A DNA stretch of 64,000 nucleotides from Oehlia diaphana (GCA_003833135.1 QZLH01000010.1:48007-112006); one strand, 5' to 3'. Shown: positions 46,915 through 59,359, numbered from the stretch's first letter. The notes: generated by a model from the sequence alone, not told the origin. Translations and numbers: made by a program.

Positions 46915-48240
46915 TGGGTTTATATTTGTTAAATTGATTTTACAATTCCTTCCGATGGCACGTATATAAAGACTGTGCCTCGAAAAAATTATCCGTTTGG
47001 CTGCGCACACTGCCACGATAACCGGACAATTTGTTTTTATGCCACCTGAATAAATATTGATCCAGCCTAACACTTGAAGCTGAGACAATCTTTTTAAGAA
47101 AATTATGCATATGTGACTTACAATAACGACATGATTATTAATAGCATGATTAATACAATCTATTTGGATAGAAAGTTTCTCCCATTCTGATTTCATTTAC
47201 TTACATGTCTATTGATAATTTACTAAATTCAAAATCCAGCATGGATTTTATCGTTCAAAGAATATATTTTTGTACAAGACTGGATAATTATGCCAAAAGA
47301 GATAATAATTGAATGTAATAATTTAACGAAGAAAATTAAAAATTAATTGGAGTTTCAAAAACGTTTTTATAAATAACGTTTTAATTTGTTAATTTGTTAT
47401 ATGGATTGACTTGATAGGTCAATATATAATCGAATCTTCCCAAAGGTAATTATTCTAAATCTGGTAATTATTTCTCGTTTTATTATTATTATTATTATTA
47501 TTCAAAATGAGTTCCTTAGTGGTACCGATTTGTTTTGTATTCCTCTTTTGCCATTCACAAGTTTTCAGATAGTAGAAAGTTCAATCAGTGAAGAGTCTTC
47601 TGCTTATGAAAAGAAGTCTTGCTGCATCAAATTCAGTAATGCCACTAATCGTTGTTCGTCATCCCTGTTCTAGATGCAAGTTATTAGCTAGCCATGCATA
47701 AATAGGTTCAAAAAAGGACAATTATTTTGAAATTATTTGTAATTCAGACTGTAGAAGCTTTGTTGATAGTTATTTCATACTGGGAATAAAATTATTAGAC
47801 GCCACTATCTTTCATTTGAAAAAGGCATAGCATTATTCAATGATTTATAAATTTATAAACCATTCGACTGATGATGTACAGTATTTAAAAAACTCCTACG
47901 TGGAGAAAATATCTAAACAGAGAATAAATTATTCTTAATTTGCTGCGCCATATACAAATATATTATTTAAAGTGAAATTTTTGTTATACTGTAATTCCAT
48001 CCAGAGCATATTATCCTTTACAAATTTTGCGTCTTTTTTTCTCTTTTAAAAAGAAAAACGTGCTTAGTATCGCAACATTATTTTCCGATATGACTATCAG
48101 TCACTACATCATTTTAATAATATATTATAAAGTAGATACCCCACAATATATTGCGAGAAGCGGATCTGGTATGTATGTACGTAGATTCCAACCAAGTTTA
48201 AATAATCCAATAAAATATTAAAATTATCGTATTGTATTGT
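46915..48240. other. Intergenic, no gene seen
   Basis: Mixed AT-rich DNA with an ATT microsatellite near 47480-47500. No supported frame. The last 60 bases begin to resemble the exon-2 region of the kinase at 51557. Confidence 0.5.
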
Positions 48241-48293
48241 TAGATTTTATAGAATAACTCAAGAACCAGAAACAGAAAAATTATATATAAAGG
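48241..48293 (+). pseudogene. Kinase fragment
   Basis: Encodes RFYRITQEPETEKLYIK-like residues, nearly the same as RFYGITQEPETENYMM in exon 2 of the kinase at 51557, with similar bases just upstream (TATTGTATTGTTAGATTTTAT). The similarity ends abruptly, so it is a small stray fragment of a family member. Confidence 0.7.
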
Positions 48294-49089
48294 TCGGGTA
48301 CTTTATGAATTTTACTATTTCTGTACGCAAGGTTTTCAGAAGAGTGCGCATCTGGTATTAAAATTTTGTAAAAATAAACGAATAAAATCCAGAGGGTAGC
48401 ATTTATTGAATATACTGTATATAATTCATATGATATTATATTACTTTAAAATTGCATAGTATAAGCTGTAAACAAAATTAGTATTTCGCACTTTATAATT
48501 AAAACTACGCCATGCTTAATGTCCATACAAAGGAAATAACGTTATTATTATATAAAGAACTTTCACAATTTCATTTTTTTTAAAAAAAAAAACTCTTACG
48601 TTCAACGATTTACCAATATTTTTAATTATATGAATAACAAAAAAAATTGACTATAATATTTGACTAATTTACAAATATATCGATTTCAATATTATACCAA
48701 TATTTAATGTTTATAAATTTCCTGCTTTATCATCATTTATTATTACTATATAATTGATTTATCCCCTGCCATTTACATAATAGCAAGTTTCTTTCGCTTG
48801 GTTTTTTTTTTTCATTTCAAAAGATTTTTAAAAAAAATATTAAATTTTAAAAAGCTTCTAACTACATGTATTACTATTACACGAAAAATAATCTTGAGAT
48901 TACAAATAAATTAAAAGAAAATTTTTCTCATTTGGAAAATGCAAATCTTTCCGAATTACTCAAATTTTCAAATCAGTCCATTATAGTATAATTATTAGTT
49001 AATTTTTACCGCAAAATTTCCTAGAAACGGATTAATAAGTACATATAAAATTTGCTACCCAGATCGTCTAAATGGTGCCGATCAGGAAT
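48294..49089. other. Intergenic, no gene seen
   Basis: AT-rich spacer between the kinase fragment and a TIR element. Nothing supported. Confidence 0.5.
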
Positions 49090-49290
49090 TAATCCCCTGT
49101 CGCACTAAGTGTCACTCACTCATGATCACCATCATACTAATTTTAAAAATTGCGAGTGATTAGCTGAGTTTATAAATGACCGAGAATCTTCGTTTAGTTA
49201 TTTCCCGACCTCATATAGATAGCCGGGAAATTACTAATTTTAGTTAAGTTTAAAATAGTTAATATTTATGAGTGACACACTTCGGGATTA
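49090..49290. mobile_element. MITE-like element with imperfect inverted ends
   Basis: The left end TAATCCCCTGTCGCACTAAGT runs into GTCACTCACTCAT. The right end, reverse-complemented, reads TAATCCCGAAGTGTGTCACTCAT. The ends differ by a short insertion. About 200 bp, non-coding. A separate small hairpin TTTCCCTTCGGGAAA lies just outside at about 49328. Confidence 0.6.
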
Positions 49291-49439
49291 CCCATTTATT
49301 TCATGGGAAGGGAACATTAGGTGTTTTTTCCCTTCGGGAAAAAAGCCCTATTATTCTTAACTCCCCGTGAAAATAAATAATACTAATTTTTTATTGTACA
49401 TTAAAATATAGTTAACATAACTGAATGTTTACTAATGAA

Positions 49440-50170
49440 TTTTATTACTTAGATTACATTTCATTATAACACAATAAATAGATCTTAAGTTATCAAATTT
49501 TATGAAATAACCCAAGAACCAGAAACAAAAAATTATATGATGTTTTTGGAATATGTAGAGCGTGAGAGTTTACGCAATTATTTAGGTCAGAATTATAGTA
49601 GTTTAAAGTTTAAATTGAAAAATATGATTCAAATTTTACTTGATATTGTAAGTGGGCTTGATCAAATTCATCAAAATGAATTAATTCATTGTGACTTAAA
49701 TATTGGTAATATATTATGTTCCCATAAAATATCTATAACTGATATAGGATTATGTAAACCTGCAGATTGTAATACAACGGAAAATATAGAAAATAGAACA
49801 TATGGTATCATACCTTACATAGATTTTAAGAGGATAAATTTATACCAAGGCTACTGATATTTATAGCTTTGGTATAATTATGTATTTAGTAATTCAAGGA
49901 TTTATGATATAACGAACAATTAATAATAAAAATTTGTCAAGGGCTTAGATCGAATTTTTAAATGCAGACCCTTCAAATAAATAAAACCAAATGCAAAGAA
50001 AATTAAAGAAACTTTAGTAAAATAGAAGTAAGAGACCAATTCTAGAAGATATAGTTAAACTGAATTAACTGACAAATGAAGAGGCATTAATAAATTATCA
50101 GTTAAAAATATACCTTCAATTGACTTACCCTTCTCATATAAACATTCAAAAAATATTTATGCAATAATTT
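49440..50170 (+). pseudogene. Broken copy of the TKL-like kinase
   Basis: Closely matches the end of the intron and exon 2 of the kinase at 51557 but lacks any counterpart of exon 1. Reads KFYEITQEPETKNYMMFLEY, IHCDLNIGNIL (the Arg of HRD is Cys), ITDIGLCKPADCNTTEN, then loses the frame at the APE region near 49830 by a deletion, and continues as fragments (TKATDIYSFGIIMY) with multiple stops to about 50170. It is a decayed segmental duplicate of the neighbouring gene. Confidence 0.88.
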
Positions 50171-51556
50171 TAATTATTACAAGCGATACGATAATATATC
50201 AAGCATGAAATATTCAAGTACTACTTTAATTAATACTTTGTCATGTTGGAATAATTGTAAAGACTAACAAAATTTCATATCGTTTATGATGGTTCAAATT
50301 TGATAATTCTCAATTCAAAATTTAATGTGTCATGCTACATCATAAAATTGCGATTAGTGTGCTTGTAATTAATATGGATACTATGCTATGAGATAGCAAT
50401 CATATATGACAAAATTTTCTTTGTGATACGACAAATTTTTATAAATATAATAAAAATTTTTAATATTTCTTTAAAATTTACTTTCTTTCATTTATTTATT
50501 TTGTAATAATAGAATTTAATAAATTTACATATAATTTAAAATAACTAAATTTATTTTAGACGAAATTTCAAATTCAGATAGCGTTAGTTTGTAACAATAA
50601 TTTTGTTAAATTATATATAAACAGTAATTAAGTAATTAATAACTAAAAGAAATTAGTACTTAATTGTTGTTTGAATACGTCATGATCTGATGTAACACTT
50701 AAACGCCATTATACCATATACAAATAATTTTTGTTTATAAAAAGAAAAAATGGTCTTTCAATTTTTCAGGGTTATATACAATTGTTTTATCTTTTACAAT
50801 CTTTTACAATAATAATATTTTTTCTCATTACAATATTTAATGTTATAAATAACAAATTATGTTATAAAAAATTATTTAATTGAGGTATTTATTATATATA
50901 TAAATAACAAAAATAATATTATTTTCCTAAAAAAAAAAAAAGGGTTTGTTAAAAAAAGTGAGTGTGCCTAATTTCCTAATATTATCTCAATTTGATAATT
51001 TAATGTGTTTAAATCTCTTTATCATTGTATTTTGAATTTATTTAACCGGATAATTGCATTTAGAAGTAAAAATAGATATGTGATTTTTAACGTGTTTAAT
51101 ATTAGTATTAAGATAATTAATTCTATGTGGTATAAGTTTTATTATACATGGGAAGAAGAAACCAAAATCATAACTTTCTGATATGGTATAAAAAAATGAT
51201 TTTTTTTTTTTTTGGGCTTATCATGAAAAAAAAAAAAAAAAAAAAATCATTTTTGGAGATTTTGATTTCATTTTCCTTTTCTGAAGTAAAAAATTATGAA
51301 TAGTTCGTTATATATTTTATATATTCGAAATATTCATTGAATTGAGAAACAGAAAAACAATGGTATAAAACAATATTTATCTATACGCTTACGTTAATTC
51401 AATGAAGATTAACAATTGTATACATTGTTACGCAAATTGCCCTATTTTGGATTGTTTATGGAAAATTTTATAAGATATTCCTCCGAAATAAATAGTATGA
51501 ACCGGAATTAAAAATCATATTTAATTCAAATTTATTCATACTATTAATACTATACT
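50171..51556. other. Intergenic, no gene seen
   Basis: AT-rich spacer upstream of the intact kinase. Around 51165-51265 a long T run and a long A run (with ATGATT/AATCAT flanks) form a hairpin-capable structure. No frame supported. Confidence 0.55.
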
Positions 51557-53033
51557 ATGAATGAATCTGAACTAAATGAATTAAATGAAAAGTTAAATCC
51601 GGAATCACAACAGTTATTTGATAGGTATGGAAGATGTGAAGAATGTAATCAAATAATGACAGATTTCAATTGGTGTTACACATGTAACGTAGAACGTTTT
51701 CGAAAAAATTTTAATAATTGGACTAGTGGTAATAGAGATATTGATAAATTTATTCAAGAAACTCAACTATCTGCAAAGCAACATTTTAACATATTAGAAT
51801 GGATATCCTATGAAAGTTTTCGCGATATTAAATATATTGCAAAAGGAGGGTTTGGAAAAGTATATAGAGCAAAGTGGAAGGATGGATATATATTTATGTG
51901 GGACAATAAAATTCAAAATTGGGGTAGACTTCAGCCTAATATGTTTGTAGCATTAAAAAGTTTAAATAACTCAAAAAATGTTACATCGGCATTTATTAGT
52001 GAGGTATAAATTAATTAACTATTTATTTTGCATTTAAAATATGATTTATATAATCTTATTAATGAATTTTATTATTTAGATTACATTTCATCATAACAAA
52101 ATAAATACGTTTATTACATCTTATATTGTTAGGTTTTATGGAATAACTCAAGAACCAGAAACAGAAAATTATATGATGGTATTGGAATATGCAGAACGTG
52201 GGAGTTTACGCAATTATTTAGATCAGAATTATAGTAGTTTAAATTGGAAAAGTATTATTCAAATTTTACTTGATATTATAAGTGGGCTTGATCAAATTCA
52301 TCAAAATGAATTAATTCATCGTGACTTACATATTGGTAATATATTATGTTTTCCCCATAAGATATTTATAACTGATATGGGGTTATGTAAACCTGCAGAT
52401 TGTAATACAACGGAAAATATAGAAAATAGAACATATGGTATTTTACCTTACATAGCTCCTGAGATTTTAAGAGGACAAATATATACCAAGGCTTCAGATA
52501 TTTATAGTTTTGGTATAATTATGTATGAAGTAATACAAGGATTACCTCCATATCATGATATAAGCCATGATGAACTATTAGCAATAAAAATTTGTCAAGG
52601 ACTTAGACCAAATTTTAAAATTAAAGTACCTCAATTAATATTGCATTTAATTAAAAAATGCTTAGATGCAAACCCTTTAAATAGACCAAATGCAAAGGAA
52701 ATTAAAGAAATTTTGGTACAATGGAAAAAAGAGACCAATTCTAGAAGATATATTCAAACTGAATTAACTGAACAAATTAAAGAAGCAGAAGAAATGAATA
52801 ATAATAAATCGTCAAATATGACTACTCCTTCATATAGCTTATCTTTATCGTATGAAACACATTCTGAAGCAGTTTATACAAGTAGATTACTTAATTTTAA
52901 TAATCTTCCTGAACCAAAAAACTCTCATAATTATTATAAATCATATAATAATATTTCAAACATTGAATATTCGGGTAATAAAATAATCATTATTTTAAAT
53001 ATTTTTGAAACAATTAATAAAATTTATTTATAA
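51557..53033 (+). CDS. TKL-like protein kinase with N-terminal Cys-pair motif
   Basis: Two exons (51557-52003, 52080-53033), 466 aa. The N-terminus (about 1-75) has CEECNQI...WCYTC and FNNWTSGNRDIDKFIQETQ, probably a small metal-binding element. The kinase core is complete: glycine loop IAKGGFGKVYRAKW, Lys in FVALKSLNN, catalytic HRD (Asp about 231, LIHRDLHIGNIL), DMG in place of DFG (ITDMGLCKPAD), APEIL, DIYSFGIIMYEV and a late RPNAKEI. The C-terminal tail has the family motif YTSRLLNFNNLPEPKN. The exon junction falls at the same place as in the paralogue at 34971. Likely an active Ser/Thr or Tyr-like kinase of the family expanded in Rhizophagus; its partner is unknown. Confidence 0.92.
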
Positions 53034-53300
53034 TTAATAGAATCCTTACAAATTAGTCTTTCTCGATTGAAAATTAGTAATGAAGGTATAATATGTTATA
53101 TTTTATTTAATTTCTTTTTTACAATAATTAATTAATTAATTGAGATTGTATTCATTTTTTATAGAAAGTACTGAGTAAATAGGCCTTAAAGTTTAAATAA
53201 ATGATAAAGATTTAATTATAAACCATTTGGTCTTATCCAATAGATGAAATATAAATTTTTTGTGAGCAGACACTTATGGTACCGCATAACTCGGATATTT

Positions 53301-53451
53301 TCCGATGTTGTATAGTTGATAAAAATCTATACAGTATAATATTTTGGTATGGTTGAAAATTAATTATACTCTGAGTAATGAGTATAGAAGTTTTCGATAT
53401 CATGCCGGAAATACTATACTGTATATGTTTCATCAACTATACAACATCGGA
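53301..53451. repeat. Foldback element
   Basis: TCCGATGTTGTATAGTTGAT at the left and its exact reverse complement at the right (ending at 53451), extending inward through TATACAGTATA(A/G)TATTT. About 150 bp with a short loop, non-coding. Confidence 0.85.
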
Positions 53452-54418
53452 GAACTACCGGATGTTATATCCTACTCAATATCTGTTATCTCTTAAATAT
53501 AACTCTTCTATAATAAAATACCTCCCACCTAATATACCTTGGGTATAATTCAATTTTAATTCGAGTAAATTGATTTAGGCCTGGGTACTGTATTTTAGGC
53601 AATGCTATGCATTTTTTACTGTATTAGTAAAAAATATGATAAATTCTACCGTTGATGAAAATATAAAAAACGTTTATAACTAAACTTTTGATATGAAATA
53701 TTTCTCTACTATACCTTTGATCTTTTTATTAATAAGAAATTTTTTTGCAATAACCAGTTCTATTATTAAATGTTTTAAGGTCTAGATGAATAAAAAATTA
53801 TCTATCGCGTATTTTCATCCTCCACTCGACTTAAACATATTATTTTTAATATTTTCCTAGTAAAAAACTTTTATATATGGTCGTATATCTGATTTATACG
53901 ACATTTACAGTACATATATCAACATATATTGTTTTTTAATCTTTGTAAAAGATAGTTCAGAGGTATAATACGGGCATAAAAATTTAGTCTGCTATTTTAT
54001 ACTGTATGAGTAATTATTTTTTTCTTTTATTTTTTATTATTTTTTATATTTTCTTTACTTTTGCTTTATTTCATTCTTTTCAATTATTTTTACAGATTAT
54101 AAATTATAGAATTAAATCGATTAAAAAGTTTTGTTTTTAAACATTTACAGTAAAAAAAGAATAGACCACACTTATATTTTATGACTTAAGATATCAAAAT
54201 CTTAAATTCAGATATATATTTTATACTAGATCCATTAAATCCACTTTTGGGATCCAAGGGAAGCCTCCAGACCAAGCTGACTAGAACACTTGGAATGGGC
54301 GAGTGAAACCCTTTTGCAATATATTTAATATTTTAATATCTGAAATTATATCGGGCCAATATATTAATACCGCAGTCTTAAATTTTCATGGCAAAAATAT
54401 TTCAACTTTTCTAGCGCC

Positions 54419-54655
54419 CCTATAAAAAAAAAGAATGTCTGGAAATTGTAGCTAAAAAATGTTCATTTGTCTGGAATATGTCCGGAATATTGCAATATTC
54501 CGAACGTTGAAAAATTTCCATTTTCTAGAAAATGTCCAGAAAATGTCCAGGAGGGTTCAGGCCAGTGTCCACAATTTTCTGGACGTTTTCCGAATACACG
54601 GACATTTTCCTGATGTTTTTAGCTACAATTTCCGGACATTTTTTTTTTTTATAGG
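54419..54655. repeat. Foldback element with CCTATAAAA ends
   Basis: Left CCTATAAAAAAAA...AATGTCTGGAAATTGTAGC and right GCTACAATTTCCGGACATT...TTATAGG form inverted ends of about 40 bp. The interior repeats ATGTCC(A/G)GAA many times on both strands. A plus-strand frame of 66 codons across it is a by-product of the repeat. Confidence 0.82.
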
Positions 54656-55034
54656 ATAGTACTCAACCAAAATAAATAAAATAATACGAATAATCAGTAT
54701 TAAAAAGAAAAATGCTAGTATCTCATTAGCGTAGTATTCCGTATAGTTAATATGTTTATTAAAACATAAATTAAAATATGTATTTATTAATTAATCTTAA
54801 ATAATGTTACAAACACATTTTTGAATACGGAATATTGGCATAACGTTTACGTGATCCTATATGATCGTATAATAATTTGTTTTACAAAACGAAAGGCATA
54901 AAAAATTACAATTTTATCAAATGGCACATTAAATTTTTAATTGAGAAATATCAATTTGAAAAGATTTTATTATCATAAACAAATAAAATTTTGTTAATCT
55001 TTTACAATTAATTTCAGCATGACAAATTTATTCC

Positions 55035-55270
55035 AGCTATTTGCGAAAATAACGAACCACCTAATTCATTCTTCGACTGCGTATAAAATTTTCATACGCA
55101 GTCATAAGCATGGTAATAGGAACTCATTTTTTGATTGCAGTCATGCATCCGCAGTTATATCACAATAATTCTAGAAGTTTACTATGCGTGTATTACTGCG
55201 CATGGCTGCGTATGAAAATTTCATATGCAGTCGAACCTGGGAAAATCGACCGTTATTTTTTGCAAATAGC
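55035..55270. repeat. Nested foldback element
   Basis: AGCTATTTGCGAAAATAACG at the left is mirrored by CGTTATTTTTTGCAAATAGC at the right. Inside, GACTGCGTATAAAATTTTCA continues into TACGCAGTC, itself a palindrome, and a near copy lies in the right arm (GGCTGCGTATGAAAATTTCATATGCAGTC). About 236 bp, non-coding. Confidence 0.82.
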
Positions 55271-56244
55271 CGTAATTACAGTACCTGTATATTACTAGAG
55301 AATGACGATAGTGAAGATAAATGTATATCCAAGAACAAAAGAAGAAAAAAGAAATTATTCATTACCGACTATTTATATTTGAAGAAAGACGTGTATATTT
55401 AGAAATTGAGTTTAAAGAGTGATAGAAAGAAATAGCAGATGTAGAGGTTATTGAGTATAACCAATGAAAAAACAAAATTAGATCTTAAAAAAGTAGTATG
55501 TGAATTACTGTGTTGAAATTAAAATTTTGAGAGTATATGCAGATCTGCAACCGAAACTTTTATTTATTACATTATATTATAATAAAATCAATTAAAAAAA
55601 AATTGGTAAAAATTCAATTTAATTTTGATTTATATAATTTTACTATGGATTATTTTTTTAAAAAAAAACGATTATTTAGCTGGATCAACTAACTGCATTG
55701 GTTAAAGATATTCGGTAATTAATTATAATCACGTGATTTTGTAATCATTTAGCTAACTAAGTATAGTATGTTATTGAAAATATCTTATGGTGCAGATGGC
55801 GCATGGCGCACAATCCATACATAATAATAGTGTTGACAGGGCTTCGGAGTTTTCGGACTTGTAAGAAGTTTTAAGTGAGAAAAGCGTTTCGCATTTGTAG
55901 TTTCACCCGTAAAAATATACTTATGAATCCTATTAAAGAAGTAGAAATGCGAACAAAGAAAAAAAAAAATAATTTTAAATAATTAAAATAAGCCAACTTT
56001 AAATATTTTATATGAAAAAAAATTCTTTATTCCCCAAAATTGCAAAATTGGCTTATTTGAGAAAAGGAGCTATCAAATAAACACGCATATTTTTATTTGT
56101 ATACTATATAAGTCCATACTTTGTTGACTCACACTTCACATAAAGATTAAGATATTGTGCTACTATAAAAACAAATTCAAATAGAAATTTAAAAATTGAA
56201 ACTTTTACACCTGTTAATTTAAAATCACACTTCTTATACCACCT

Positions 56245-57450
56245 ATGCGTTTATTTTCTTTTTTATTATTTTATAAAGCTCTTAGCTTTCTCGTAGCATT
56301 AGCTTCATCATGTTCACCAGTAATAAATGATGGAAATCTTATTGCAATAAGTTTATCAATCTCTAACGTTTGGCGATTCAATATAAATAATATAACCCCG
56401 TAAGAAATATGAAAAGAATTTATTTATTATACAATTATTTAACTTGAAAATTAATGAGATGATCTTAAATTGTATAGAAATGTGGGTGCATTTGTTATAA
56501 TGTGGAATTCTGATGTCCAACCAGATGATAATGAAATTTTCATGTTGAAACAATCAACAACTGGTGTTTACGAGTTTCGGCCATTTAATGATTTTTCTCG
56601 AACTAAACGTAAATAAATAAAAATTACTCTTGAATGAAAATATTTTGATTTGTAACTTATTTAACTTTTTTTTCTTTAATCGGTGATATAGTTATTGAAG
56701 GCACCAATATTGTTGGTGATCCTTTAAAACTTAATATTGGGTTAGTATTTAATTCTTTTAATATATTCATATTTACAATTAATTATATATAATAATTATA
56801 ATTTATTTTTTTTAAAAAAATCTTAAGCACTAACGGAGATAACCAAAAATTCTTTATTGAATGTGAAAAATGTAATCTCGACACCAATTCTGTGAATTGG
56901 GTAAAATACCACAGTTTATGCCAGATAAAGGTAAAGAATCAGTTCTTTAATAAATTAAATTAATAAATTAATAGTAATTAATGCTGTGTTTTCCTTAAAA
57001 TAGAATTCAGCATCTAAACTTTGTGCGAGCGGTAGAGATATTGTTACCAATGTGACTCAAGTAGATTGTGCAACAGCGTCAAAATGGGATCTTTTTGGGT
57101 AAATTTGTAAATTTGATTTTAAGTTTGATGTTATTTTCTTGAAAATTAAAATTTAATTGCATTATAACAGGATGTTATCACCTGATGTGCCTAAAAATAT
57201 ATTATCACCAACGACTATTCCTTCTGATTCACCTACGATAGCGAACTCAACGAGTGGAGTCTCAACGAGTGGAATCTCAACGGGTGTAATCTCAGCGAAT
57301 GGACTTATAGCCGTAGTTTTTGGATCGATTATTGGCTCAGCTCTTATTTCTTTTATGGCAGCGTATTGGGTTATTAAGCGCAGACAAATCTCTCAAAATG
57401 AACTACTTACTAAAAATGATCCTGTTAATGTTCAGGTTATTTATAATTAG
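56245..57450 (+). CDS. Signal-peptide, single-TM protein of a tandem family (copy 1)
   Basis: Six exons (56245-56399, 56478-56608, 56692-56740, 56828-56930, 57004-57098, 57171-57450) join in frame to 270 aa. A signal peptide (MRLFSFLLFYKALSFLVALA) is followed by an extracytoplasmic region with few Cys residues, including the pair CEKC, a Ser/Thr-rich stalk (SGVSTSGIST), one membrane helix (GLIAVVFGSIIGSALISF, about 220-240), a basic stop-transfer patch (KRRQ) and a short cytoplasmic tail ending DPVNVQVIYN. This is a type I surface protein. I do not recognise the ectodomain. Exon phases equal those of the copy at 59360, so the two are recent tandem duplicates. A secreted or cell-surface role is inferred from topology only. 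Confidence 0.85.
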
Positions 57451-57459
57451 ACTAAATAC

Positions 57460-57543
57460 TACGTAATAAGTATATTAATATACGTAATAAGTATACTAAT
57501 ATACGTAATAAGTATACTAATATACGTAATAAGTATACTAATA
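57460..57543. repeat. 21-bp minisatellite, four copies
   Basis: Four head-to-tail copies of TACGTAATAAGTATACTAATA (the first has one mismatch) begin nine bases after the stop codon of the TM-protein gene. The paralogue at 60508 has only one such unit, so the array expanded after duplication. Confidence 0.95.
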
Positions 57544-58130
57544 TAGAATTGTATAATATTACATTAATTATAGCAATGTATAATTGGCAATTCAGCTATC
57601 CGAGAAATTTTTTGTTCATGTTCCAATATAAAGTATCTCAGCTTAAAGTGTTGTAAAGGTATTACTATATTAATAAGAAAGTGGGGAAGATAACGAAATA
57701 GGATGATCTGTGCCTGTTACATTGCTTCTAATTTAAAATCTTGTACTATATATATATAACAGTAATAAAAACTTCACTCAGAACTTTTCATTGTATAAAC
57801 AGTATTTAAATAAAATAAATTAATTGAAAAAATTTGAAATAAATATATTAATAAACAACTTAATGTTTTCAGAAAATGATCATTAGGATAGAGTTAGGAC
57901 GAGGTTAAGGTAAGTGGATTAGGATTTTAAAGTTGTCGGTGAAAATGACTGTTGGTAAAATGATTCTGTCAGCGAAATGGCTGTCGGTGAATCGTCTGTC
58001 GGAAATATTTGTTGGTAGCCAGACAATAATAAGGTATTATTGTTTGAAATTAATTTAATTAAATTTTCTAGTTAAGAGTGAAAAACTTTAGGCAAAGGTT
58101 TAATTAAACATTATTTATAAGAGAGATTAA

Positions 58131-58150
58131 TACATCATGATCATGATGTA
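58131..58150. other. Perfect 20-bp palindrome
   Basis: TACATCATGATCATGATGTA equals its own reverse complement. It might be a dimer-binding site, but it lies more than 1 kb from the nearest start codon. Confidence 0.7.
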
Positions 58151-59359
58151 CTAAATATCATGAGCTGGTATAATAATGATTTTTCAAAAATCCATTCCAT
58201 CACTATCTCTTTAGCATAGTATTCCGTATATTTATGTTATTAAAACGCATTATTGAAATTAGCATTTTAAAATAATATTACAAGCACGCTACCGTATTTG
58301 CCCGCATATTTGTACGGTAAGCAACTCGTTAACGGACAATATAATAAAATGTAATTATAATTGAAAATAATGTTTAATGAAGAAAATTATGCTATTCTGG
58401 CATTAAAGTCAATGAAGGAAATGCTATATTCTGTCATTAAAGAGTATTATCATCCTAATTGTCAGTTTCATTGATTTACCAATTTTCCATATCTCCAAAT
58501 GATGATTTGGCGCAGCTTAATAAAAAAAAAGTTGCTAGATTTCGAATATATTTGTACCCAAAAAGGTTGCTTATTTTTGGACAAATACGGTATTTGAGGG
58601 TTACTGTGTCGGTTCGGATAATTTAAGGCAAAAGTGAAATGTTAATTTGCAGAATTATTTTACAATATAAGTAAATTTAACGAGTTTTTAATGTACTGTA
58701 CATGATCGATCAATCAATCAAATCAGTATTTGTATAAGGCAAATTAAAAACAAAATTATTATGGCAACCTGCTTATAATGTGAAACATTACTTTGTGAAA
58801 TTATTATATATTATATAATAATTTTTTTTTTTTTATTATATAATGAAAATAACTTTTTCCTCATTTAATTAATTCTTAGGTTTATGTTTTCCTTGCACGT
58901 AAGATATTTTTTGCTCCTTTAAAATAAATATTTGAAAAGAAAATAATTTACTATTTTTTTCATTTACGAAATAATATTTAATTAGGTACAATAGTACATT
59001 AGACGTGAGACGAATTTTAGCGGTGTAACATAGAGTGAAGCCGCAGCACACAAAATCATTCAGGATTTTCCAAAAAGTTTTTAAACCCGGAATTTTATAG
59101 TAAATTTAAATATGATCGGAATCAAACTTTAAACTTACTGACCCTTCCAAAGAAACACTCATTTAGCATCTAATTGTATTCCGATGCAAAAATGTATTTC
59201 CGGAAATTTTAGATCTTTTTTGGAAATTTCGGAAATTTTTTTAATGCAACTTTATTAAGCAATACACGTGATGATCTCCATGCATATAACCTACTCATAT
59301 AAATAGAAAATTTGAATTGTTCACTCCTGGTAACATTTCTTTTCTTCTTTACACACACC

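Larger units (their letters stand above)
53034..56244. other. Repeat-rich intergenic region
   Basis: No gene supported. Contains three foldback elements (53301-53451, 54419-54655, 55035-55270) and a block at 54715-54880 (GTAGTATTCCGTAT, then ATAATGTTACAAACACA) that recurs at 58203-58300 and 62270-62350 as part of the duplicated units of the TM-protein cluster. A block at 54245-54320 is less AT-rich and unassigned. A TATATAAG at 56106 may serve the gene at 56245. Confidence 0.6.
57451..59359. other. Spacer between TM-protein copies 1 and 2
   Basis: No gene supported. Contains the minisatellite, a degenerate TGTCGGTGAA-type repeat at about 57930-58020, a perfect 20-bp palindrome at 58131, and blocks shared with the right end of the window: ACTGTGTCGGTTCGGAT near 58603 and 62616, and GAAGCCGCAGCACA near 59038 and 63165. 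CACGTG at 59265 and CATATAAATAG at 59297 precede the next gene. Confidence 0.6.

Noticed and set aside
54459..54659. Plus-strand frame of 66 codons
   Set aside because: Covers the repeated TGTCCGGAA motif of a foldback element, not a protein.
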